Shown here: positions 56,909-64,000 of the stretch, piece by piece
Layout: every line of letters starts with the position of its first letter
Position numbering within the stretch: the first letter of the stretch is position 1
The notes under the pieces: model-generated
What the model was told of the DNA's origin: nothing
The model's database searches: none
The model's input: only the letters and a program-made list of their open reading frames with translations
Position numbers and translations under genes: made by a program
NCBI GenBank assembly: GCA_946614165.1
Contig: CAMOGQ010000002.1
Span: forward strand, 1-64,000
Direction: 5' to 3'
Length of the DNA stretch: 64,000 bases
Source: an uncultured Lachnospiraceae bacterium
Lineage (GTDB): Bacteria; Bacillota; Clostridia; Lachnospirales; Lachnospiraceae

Positions 56909-58147
56909 ATGAGCGAACTGAAAGACATCAAGATCACCATAGGGGGCAGGACCCTGGTCCTGTCCGGCGAGAGCGAAGAATACATGCAGAAGGTGGCTGC
57001 CTATCTGAACGGAAAGCGCAAAAGCTTTCATGACGATTCCAACTACTGGAAGCTGACGGAAGATATGAAGAATATCATGCTGCAGCTGAACCTGGCAGAT
57101 GATTATTTCAAGGAGCAGGACAAAGTCGCGGAACTGGAAAGACGCATGGACGGCATCCGACAGCAGGCCAGAGAGGAAGTGGGGGAAGAACTCACTTCTC
57201 TGAAGCAGGAACTGCAGGATACCAGACAGACGGCCGCTGCAGAGCTGAAGGAGACCAGAGACCGGGCAGACGCAGCCTACAGGGACCTGGAGGAATCCTC
57301 CGCCAGAGAGCTGAACCAGACAAAGGCCTCCCATGCCGTGCAGCTGAGGGAGATCCGGGAAGCTGCCGCGGCAGAGCTCTCCTCTGTCAGGGAGAAGGCG
57401 GCCGCAGACCTGGATGAGACCAGAAGGAACGCCGCCCAGGCCATGGAACAGGCCAGGGAGGCGGACAAGAAAGAGATCACTTCCCTGAAGGGACGCTTGG
57501 CCTCCATCGACATGGAGCATGCCAGGCAGGTCCGCGAGATCCGTCAGGAGGCAGACAGGAAGCTTTCTGCCCTCAGGGCGGAGACCTCAAAGGCCTATGC
57601 CGATATGGAGACTTCTCTGAAGGAGACCATAGAGAGCGAGAGACAGGACCGCCAGAAGCTGGTGGATGCCGAGAAGGCCCGTCTGCGGGAGCAGTTTGCC
57701 AGAGCCCGGGAGGAGGACCGTCAGAAGATGGAAGCCGCCCGGAAGAAGATGGACGAAGAAATGGAGGCGGCCCAGGAGCTGATCGGTGAGCAGCAGGATG
57801 AACTGGACCGGCTGAAAAAAGAGCTGGAACAGGGCAGGGAGCAGGCCAGACAGACGGCCGCGGAACTGAGCGCAAGGATCGCCGCCCTGCAGAAGGAGAA
57901 GGAAGGTCTGACGGGTGAGATCGCCGGCCTGAATGAGGAGCTTGGATCTCTTCAGGAAGAAAAGACAGGGCTGGAGATCAGCATGGAAGAAATGCGCGCC
58001 GAGACCGAGACCTTAAAGGACGACATCGCCGCCAGGAAACAGGTGGCAAAGGTGACCGCCGCCCAGATCGAAGCCCTGACCAGGTCCAGGGAAGCCATGG
58101 ACGAAGTGATCGGCAGACTGGAAGAGATCAAAGAAAAACTTGCATGA
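56909..58147 (+). CDS. ZapA-domain protein with extended coiled coil (paralogue of upstream gene)
   Basis: IKITIGGRTLVLSGESEEYMQKVAAYLNGKRKSFHDDSNYWKLTEDMKNIMLQLNLADDYFKEQ, then ~300 aa coiled coil. Confidence 0.8.
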   Translation: MSELKDIKITIGGRTLVLSGESEEYMQKVAAYLNGKRKSFHDDSNYWKLTEDMKNIMLQLNLADDYFKEQDKVAELERRMDGIRQQAREEVGEELTSLKQELQDTRQTAAAELKETRDRADAAYRDLEESSARELNQTKASHAVQLREIREAAAAELSSVREKAAADLDETRRNAAQAMEQAREADKKEITSLKGRLASIDMEHARQVREIRQEADRKLSALRAETSKAYADMETSLKETIESERQDRQKLVDAEKARLREQFARAREEDRQKMEAARKKMDEEMEAAQELIGEQQDELDRLKKELEQGREQARQTAAELSARIAALQKEKEGLTGEIAGLNEELGSLQEEKTGLEISMEEMRAETETLKDDIAARKQVAKVTAAQIEALTRSREAMDEVIGRLEEIKEKLA

Positions 58148-58776
58148 ACACGAAGATCAAGATCTGCGGACTGACAGACCCCGCCGAAGCGGCTTATCTG
58201 AAGGAAATCCGGGCAGACTATGCGGGCATGGTCCTGTTCTTTCCTTCCAGCAGGCGCTGCATCGATACGGAAAGGGCCGGGGAGATCATAAGGGCCCTGG
58301 AAGGGGAAGTCCTGCCGGCAGCGGTCATGGTATCCCCCTCTCCGGACCAGGTCCGGGAGGCCTGCGGGGCGGGCTTTTCCATCCTGCAGATCCACGGCAG
58401 CCTGACGGAGGAAGCCCTTTCGGCCTCACGGGTCCCCGTATGGAAGGCCTTCAATGTAAAAGACATGGACCAGGCTGTAAAATACAGGGAGGATCCCCGC
58501 ATCACGGCCTTTGTGTTTGATGCGGTCCTTCCGGGAAGCGGAAAGAGCTTCGACTGGGACCTTCTGAAAAAGATGCAGGATCCCGGAAAGCCCTTCTTTC
58601 TGGCAGGCGGCCTTGACGCCGGGAATGCGGAGGAAGCCGTTCTGCGGGTCCGTCCCTTCGGGGTGGATGTATCCTCCGGCGTGGAATATAAAGACAGAAA
58701 AGGCAAGGATCCCGAAAAGATCCGGGCCTTTGCATCGGCCGTCAGGGCAGCTGACAGGCTTCTATGGGGAGAGTGA
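58144..58776 (+). CDS. trpF: Phosphoribosylanthranilate isomerase
   Basis: KIKICGLTDPAEAAYLKEIRADYAGMVLFFPSSRRCI...ILQIHG...FLAGGLDAGNAEEAV...GVDVSSGVE; overlaps the upstream stop. Confidence 0.92.
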   Translation: MNTKIKICGLTDPAEAAYLKEIRADYAGMVLFFPSSRRCIDTERAGEIIRALEGEVLPAAVMVSPSPDQVREACGAGFSILQIHGSLTEEALSASRVPVWKAFNVKDMDQAVKYREDPRITAFVFDAVLPGSGKSFDWDLLKKMQDPGKPFFLAGGLDAGNAEEAVLRVRPFGVDVSSGVEYKDRKGKDPEKIRAFASAVRAADRLLWGE

Positions 58777-58779
58777 CCT

Positions 58780-59958
58780 ATGAGACACCGGATCACCGCA
58801 CTTATCATATCTGTACTCCTTGCCTTCCAGGCCTCAGGCTGCAGCGCGGTCACGGAAAAGGCCCAGGAAAATGCCCAGGAGAAGGCGGAGCAGGCCGCCG
58901 AAGAAATGGCAGCCCAGGGAAAGGTGGAAGAGGATGCGGAGCCTGAGCGCAGGGCGCTGAAGGCTGCGGTGCTTTACGATTCCCTGGAAGACGCCAAGAC
59001 CAGGGCCATCGCGGGACATCTGCGCGAGAAGCTGAAAGCCATTGACGTCAAAGCGGACGAGTATGAAGCCGGGGGCGATTTTGACCTGCAGCTGCAGCAG
59101 GCCGTATCTGCCATAGAGAAGGGCACCGATGTCCTGATGGTGGAACTGGTGGATGAAGGCTATTCCAACGAAGCGGAAGAGATCTGCAGGGCCGCTGCGG
59201 ACCAGGGCGTTCCCGTGATCTTTTTCTACAGGGAGATCGAGCTGAGAGATGAACAGGGACTGATCCTGGACCACTATGACAATACGGCCTTTGTGGGACC
59301 TTCCGTCAGAGCGGCCGGCCGTGTCCAGGGAGAAATGATCGGAGAGTATGTCAGGGACCATTACAGCGATCTGGATCTTAACGGCGACGGACGGATTTCC
59401 TATGCTCTCTTCAAGGGAGACAACCTGTCCGAGAAGGCGGACCTGCGGACCAGGACCAGCGTGGAGAATGCTTCTTCCGTCCTGACGGAGGCAGGCTATC
59501 CGGCCCTGACCTATTTTGACGAGAGCAATTCCTACGGCTACCAGCTGGACCTGACGGAGACCTGGTCGGCTTTTTCCGTCAGGGACTACATGGAGACCAA
59601 TCTGGCCCTCTATAACGAGGAAAAGGGAAACATGATCGAACTGGTCATCTGCAACAGCGACCAGATGGCGGAGGGAGCCGTGCAGGCCCTGAACGCCGCG
59701 GGCTATAACCTGGGAGATGACGAAAGCACCACCATTCCCGTATTCGGGATCGACGGGACCTATATGGGCAGGGAACTGATCCAGGGAAGGAAGATGACAG
59801 GAACGGCAGTGTGCGACGCGGGAAAGATCGCGGAAAAGATGGCCGCCCTGGCAGACAATTTGTGCCTGGGAAAGGAACTGACCGGGGATTCGGACAAAAA
59901 GCGCTTTACGGTGGACTACGAAAAGGTCATGGCAATGGAAGAGAAAAAGGAAGAATAA
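58780..59958 (+). CDS. Periplasmic-binding-protein-like (MglB/RbsB-type) lipoprotein
   Basis: Lipobox QASGC; sugar-BP fold motifs AVLYDSLEDAKTRAIAGHLREKLKA, LNGDGRISYALFKGD (MglB-like), VFGIDGTYMGRELI. Confidence 0.85.
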   Translation: MRHRITALIISVLLAFQASGCSAVTEKAQENAQEKAEQAAEEMAAQGKVEEDAEPERRALKAAVLYDSLEDAKTRAIAGHLREKLKAIDVKADEYEAGGDFDLQLQQAVSAIEKGTDVLMVELVDEGYSNEAEEICRAAADQGVPVIFFYREIELRDEQGLILDHYDNTAFVGPSVRAAGRVQGEMIGEYVRDHYSDLDLNGDGRISYALFKGDNLSEKADLRTRTSVENASSVLTEAGYPALTYFDESNSYGYQLDLTETWSAFSVRDYMETNLALYNEEKGNMIELVICNSDQMAEGAVQALNAAGYNLGDDESTTIPVFGIDGTYMGRELIQGRKMTGTAVCDAGKIAEKMAALADNLCLGKELTGDSDKKRFTVDYEKVMAMEEKKEE

Positions 59959-59984
59959 GGTATCCTGAAAAAGGATCCGGGACA

Positions 59985-60021
59985 TGCAGACAGACACAGG
60001 GGACCCCCTGTGTCTGTCTGC
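59985..60021. terminator. Long near-perfect inverted repeat between convergent genes
   Basis: gcagacagacacagggg-acc-ccctgtgtctgtctgc; no T-tract on the + strand. Confidence 0.5.
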
Positions 60022-60065
60022 GTTCCGGGACCATTAGGAGAGGAGCAATTTGGTTTCTTTCGGTT

Positions 60066-62375
60066 TTATTTCTCCGCTGTAATAGCCACCCGGGCTGATG
60101 CGGAGGATTTGCCGTCCCAAGCGGTGACGGTAAAGGCGCCTTCCTTTCCCGCGCGGACGATGGCAAGGCTCCTCCCGTAATAGGTCCGGAAGGACCCGGT
60201 ATGGTACTGTTCCTTTGTGCAGGGATTGGCGGATCCGAAAGCCAGAAGCTCGCCGCCCTCTACGGTGACGGTAAGGGCGCGGTCGGCGGAGGATTCCACG
60301 GTCCCGTCAGAGCCTTCGATATTGACAGGAACATACACAATTTCACCGGGCTTTGCCTGTTCTTTCTCCGGCCGCACGGCGATTTCAAGGGTGCCTTTTG
60401 CGGAAGAAAGGCTGGATCGCCCTGTCTCCCGGCCGCCGGCGTCATAAGAGACAGCGGTCAGGGTGCCGGGGACGTACCTGGTCTTATAGACCGCCCGGCA
60501 TTTCTTTACCTTTTTCTTTCCAAGGCTTTTGCCGTTTAAGAAAAGCTCCACCCGGTCCTGATCGGAGTAGACCTCCACCAGGGCCTTGTTGCCGTCACAC
60601 CCGGACCAGCTCCAGGAGAGGATGGCGTTGGTGCCTCTCCATACGGATTTGGATACCCGCACCCCCGGATGATTGACTGGGCGCACCGCGATCACAGGCC
60701 GATCCTCCAGGCCCCAGACCGTGGAGGCATACTTACAGCTGCCGTCCGGAATGCCCAGGATGTCGATCACCCCGGCCCCTGCCAGGAGCCAGGGGTAAGG
60801 CCGGTTGAAGGGCATGCCGCCGGTATAGCTCCAGGCGCCTATGCCGGCTTCGCCAAGATAGTCCCAGGCGGTCCACATGAAGTCGCCCACCAGATAGGGG
60901 TACTTCTTTACCATCTGCCAGTTCTTCCAGATGTCCTGGGGGAAGGTCTCCGACCCGAAGATGACCCGGTCCGGATGGGCCTTTGCCTCCAGGGGATAGC
61001 GGCCGGAGCCGTAATTGTAGCCCGCGATATCCAGAAGGTCCAGGAAGGGCGTTGTCAGGGCGTCCACCTTTTTTGAGTTTCCTCCCCTGTTCATGCCGGA
61101 TCCCACGAAGGAGGCCATGATGTTGAACATGAGAGAAGCGTTCTGCCCCTCCTTTTCTGCTTTTCCTTCTCCGCCGCCGGTGGTCTGCTGGCCGTCCTGA
61201 TAGATGCCCTTTCCTCCCGCGGCCCGGCCGATGATCATGAGATTGGTGCCGCAGGTGACGGGGCGGGTGGGATCCAGGCTCCTGCAAAGCTCAATAAGCT
61301 TCCGTCCTGTCTCCAGGCCTCTTTTTTCGGCCGGCTCCGCTACTTCGTTGCCTATGGAGTAAAGGATGACAGAGGGGTGATTGAAGTCCCGCCGTACCAT
61401 GGCAGCCGTATCGGCCTGCCAGTTCTTTTCAAAGTCCAGGCCGTAGTCATAGGGGTTCTTGCGGTTGTACCACATGTCGAAGGCCTCGTCCATGACATAC
61501 ATGCCCAGCCGGTCGCAGGCATCCAGGAGGGCTTTTGAGGCAGGGTTATGGGAAGACCGGATGGCATTGAAGCCGTTCTCCTTCAGGATCCTGACCCGGC
61601 GCTCCTCGCTTTCGGCATAAGTGGCGGCTCCCAGGATGCCGCTGTCGTGGTGGACGCAGCCCCCGCGGAGAAGGGTCTCTTTTCCGTTGATAAAAAGGCC
61701 TCTGTTCGACCAGGTGATCTGACGGATGCCGAAGGGGATCTCCATGGTGTCCCCTTCCCCGGCGGTGATCCTGGCGGTATAAAGATGCGGATCTTCATCG
61801 CTCCAGAGGGCCGCGTCAGGGATGGTCAGGGTAAAGTCCGTGCCCCGGCCCCGGATACCGTCCACGTCGGCCGTTACCGCTGCGGGACTTTCAATCCGTA
61901 TGACGGCGGGATCCAGGGAAAGGGTGGATATTTTTACGCTCTCCGGGCGAAGGCCTTCTTTTTCGCATATGTGCAGCCATACGGGCCGGTAGATGCCGGC
62001 GCCGCAGTACCAGCGGGAGTTGGGGAGCTTCGAATTGTCCGCCCTGACGGTCAGGGTATTATCCTGGCCGATCTGGATATCTGTCAGCTCGGCAAAGAAG
62101 CCGGTATAGCCGTAGGGATGGAAGACCAGCTCCTTTCCGTTCAGGGAAACGGAGGCGTTTTTATAGACGCCCTCGAACTCTGCCAGGACAGTCTTTCCTT
62201 CCCACTCCGCAGGAGCGGCAAAGACCTTTTCATAGGTATAGATCCCTCCGGGAAAATAGCCGTGGCCGCCGCCCCCGACGTCTGCCCCCCGCTTTTCCCT
62301 GATCTGGGCGTCGTGGGGCAGGGTTACGGGCACGCCGCTGCAGGTCCAGTCTGTATTAAAGGAAATGGTTTTCAC
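60066..62375 (-). CDS. Glycoside hydrolase family 2 (beta-galactosidase-like)
   Basis: RGGCVHHDSGILGAATYAESEERRVRILKENGFNAIRSSHNPASKALLDACDRLGMYVMDEAFDMW; SIGNEVAE. Confidence 0.92.
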   Translation of the reverse strand: MKTISFNTDWTCSGVPVTLPHDAQIREKRGADVGGGGHGYFPGGIYTYEKVFAAPAEWEGKTVLAEFEGVYKNASVSLNGKELVFHPYGYTGFFAELTDIQIGQDNTLTVRADNSKLPNSRWYCGAGIYRPVWLHICEKEGLRPESVKISTLSLDPAVIRIESPAAVTADVDGIRGRGTDFTLTIPDAALWSDEDPHLYTARITAGEGDTMEIPFGIRQITWSNRGLFINGKETLLRGGCVHHDSGILGAATYAESEERRVRILKENGFNAIRSSHNPASKALLDACDRLGMYVMDEAFDMWYNRKNPYDYGLDFEKNWQADTAAMVRRDFNHPSVILYSIGNEVAEPAEKRGLETGRKLIELCRSLDPTRPVTCGTNLMIIGRAAGGKGIYQDGQQTTGGGEGKAEKEGQNASLMFNIMASFVGSGMNRGGNSKKVDALTTPFLDLLDIAGYNYGSGRYPLEAKAHPDRVIFGSETFPQDIWKNWQMVKKYPYLVGDFMWTAWDYLGEAGIGAWSYTGGMPFNRPYPWLLAGAGVIDILGIPDGSCKYASTVWGLEDRPVIAVRPVNHPGVRVSKSVWRGTNAILSWSWSGCDGNKALVEVYSDQDRVELFLNGKSLGKKKVKKCRAVYKTRYVPGTLTAVSYDAGGRETGRSSLSSAKGTLEIAVRPEKEQAKPGEIVYVPVNIEGSDGTVESSADRALTVTVEGGELLAFGSANPCTKEQYHTGSFRTYYGRSLAIVRAGKEGAFTVTAWDGKSSASARVAITAEK

Positions 62376-63670
62376 AGTTTTTCTCCGTTGGATTCGATGA
62401 TCCGGGCGTAATACCTGGCAGAATCCTTGATGGTCCGTTTCTGGGTGTCATAGTCTACATGGATCAGGCCGAAGCGGGGGCCGTAGCCGCTGCACCATTC
62501 AAAGTTGTCCATGATGCTCCAGTGCTGATAGCCCAGCACCGGGATGCCCTCGTCCGCGGCCCGCTTCATGCTGGCGATAAAGTCGTGGAGGAAGGTCCTG
62601 CGGATCTCGTCATGGACATGACCGTCTTCGCCCACTTCGTCGGGGTTTGCCATGCCGTTTTCCGTCACCATGACGGGCAGATGGTAGCGCTCCCAGTACT
62701 GCCTTATGGTCCAGTAGAGGCAGCGTCCGTCGATGACCCAGTCCAGCATGGTTTTGGGCAGTTTTTCCGTGTCGTAGCCTTCCTTGTCCAGCAGGGGGTT
62801 GGAGGGCTGATAGACGTTTACGCCCACGAAATCCATGGGCTCGGAAATGATCTTCAGATCCTCCTCACTGAGGATTCCGGCCGTCATGGGGCTGGCCTTT
62901 CCCAGGGCGATGGGGTCCATATACAGGGCATTGCTGCCTTCGCCCACCTGGGAGAGAAAGGATTTTTCAGCCGCATCCGCAAGGCCTGCGGCATCCTCGC
63001 TGCGGGGAATGTAAGTGGTGGCTGCCATGGCCAGGCCGATCTTCGGCGTCTTTTTCGCGGTCTCCCGGATCAGTTTCACGGCCTTTCCGTGGGATAGCAG
63101 CATATGGCGCAGGGCTTTCATGCAGGCCTGGGGATCACTTATAAAGGGAGCAAAGCTGCCCAGGGCGTAGGAGAGCATGATAAAGACGGAGGGTTCGTTG
63201 AAGGTCATCCAGTACTGCACCCGGTCCGAAAGGGCATCTACCACCACTTTGACATAGTCCAGGTAGGCATCGATGATTCCGGGGGCGGGCCAGCCTCCTT
63301 CCTCGTGGGCCCAGAGGGGCAGATCCCAGTGGTAGAGGGTCACCAGAGGCTCGATCCCGGCTTTTTCCAGCTCCGAGATCAGGTTCTGATAGAATTCGAT
63401 CCCCTTCTGATTGACTACGCCCTTTTCCGGCATGATCCGGGGCCAGGAGACGGAGAAGCGGTAGCTTTTCAGTCCCAGTTCCTTCATCAGGGCCACGTCT
63501 TCCTTATATCTGTGGTAATGGTCGCAGGCTCTGTGGCAGTCCTGACCGCCCTGGATATGGTCCCCGGCTGCGTCCCAGATGCTGGGACATTTGCCGTCTT
63601 CATTCCAGGCGCCTTCTACCTGGGCCGCGGCGCTGGCCGCGCCCCATAAAAAATCTTTGGAAAAACTCAT
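62372..63670 (-). CDS. Glycoside hydrolase family 1 (6-phospho-/beta-glucosidase)
   Basis: FLWGAASAAAQVEGAWNEDGKCPSIWD, YRFSVSWPRI, WMTFNEPSVF, VTENGMANPD; overlaps the GH2 start. Confidence 0.94.
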   Translation of the reverse strand: MSFSKDFLWGAASAAAQVEGAWNEDGKCPSIWDAAGDHIQGGQDCHRACDHYHRYKEDVALMKELGLKSYRFSVSWPRIMPEKGVVNQKGIEFYQNLISELEKAGIEPLVTLYHWDLPLWAHEEGGWPAPGIIDAYLDYVKVVVDALSDRVQYWMTFNEPSVFIMLSYALGSFAPFISDPQACMKALRHMLLSHGKAVKLIRETAKKTPKIGLAMAATTYIPRSEDAAGLADAAEKSFLSQVGEGSNALYMDPIALGKASPMTAGILSEEDLKIISEPMDFVGVNVYQPSNPLLDKEGYDTEKLPKTMLDWVIDGRCLYWTIRQYWERYHLPVMVTENGMANPDEVGEDGHVHDEIRRTFLHDFIASMKRAADEGIPVLGYQHWSIMDNFEWCSGYGPRFGLIHVDYDTQKRTIKDSARYYARIIESNGEKL

Positions 63671-63722
63671 ATATGCTCCTTTCCGAAAGGGCGGAGGGCC
63701 GTCCCCCGCCCGGCAGCCTTTC

Positions 63723-64000
63723 TTACTTTTCTTCTGCTTTGTGCAGGCTCTCCCGCATCTTTGAGCGCACTTCGTTGGTGATGGGATAGCGGCGCTCGAT
63801 CAGGTAGGCGATGATGCCCAGTACGAAGGGGATCAGGCCCATGATCACGATGAACCAGTTGAGCATGACCGGCATGCGGCTCAGGTCGCCCGCAAAGTCG
63901 CCTGTCTCGGAGTCCACCACGTAGCCGATGCCTGCCAGCATGAAGCCAACGACGCTTGCGCCGACAGCGTTCTGGGCCTTATTGATAAAGCGGTTGAGGG
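63723..64000 (-). CDS. C-terminal part of GPH/MFS-type sugar:cation symporter (5' end beyond window)
   Basis: Frame continues past window edge; NRFINKAQNAVGASVVGFMLAGIGYV...WFIVIMGLIPFVLGIIAYLIERRYPITNE typical of GPH transporters. Confidence 0.75.
   Translation of the reverse strand, partial: LNRFINKAQNAVGASVVGFMLAGIGYVVDSETGDFAGDLSRMPVMLNWFIVIMGLIPFVLGIIAYLIERRYPITNEVRSKMRESLHKAEEK

Noticed and set aside
1-64000. Prophage, transposon or defence island
   Set aside because: No integrase, transposase, capsid/portal, restriction-modification, toxin-antitoxin or cas genes recognised on either strand.

Overview
This 64 kb window looks chromosomal, gene-dense and GC-rich, probably from a gut-type Clostridia/Lachnospiraceae-like Firmicute (taxonomy inferred from gene content only). 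I see no prophage, IS element, CRISPR array, tRNA or rRNA. Main blocks: (1) ketopantoate-reductase-like gene, L-lactate dehydrogenase, serpin lipoprotein, AGCS symporter and homocysteine methyltransferase; (2) a divergent LysR / CitMHS transporter / class III CoA-transferase / split AtuA locus that runs by a TGATG overlap into a VWA-MoxR-LRR module; (3) HAD phosphatase, UmuC-like polymerase, YolD and a shikimate-kinase-like protein; (4) a sugar-type ABC transporter whose binding protein has a predicted anchor at each end; (5) a roughly 13 kb nucleoside salvage island (udk, tdk, PfkB kinase, BMP/Nup ABC importer, deoC, add, LysR) that contains a YjjI-family glycyl radical enzyme and its YjjW activase; (6) a minus-strand cobalamin riboswitch with terminator driving a DUF4430 (transcobalamin-like) protein and an ECF S-component; (7) a 1151-aa cell-wall-binding repeat protein with an exact 180-nt higher-order period; (8) metY, a BirA-box-controlled bioY with a DUF1284 gene, and a CIRCE-controlled lon; (9) a large surface GDPD-like protein, tandem ZapA-domain coiled-coil proteins, trpF, and GH2/GH1 glycosidases with a truncated GPH transporter. 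The strongest candidates for under-described biology are the YjjI/YjjW nucleoside island, the riboswitch/DUF4430/ECF cassette, the AtuA/CoA-transferase/citrate-type transporter locus coupled to VWA-MoxR-LRR, and the paired ZapA-headed coiled-coil proteins. All family calls were made by reading motifs, not by database search.
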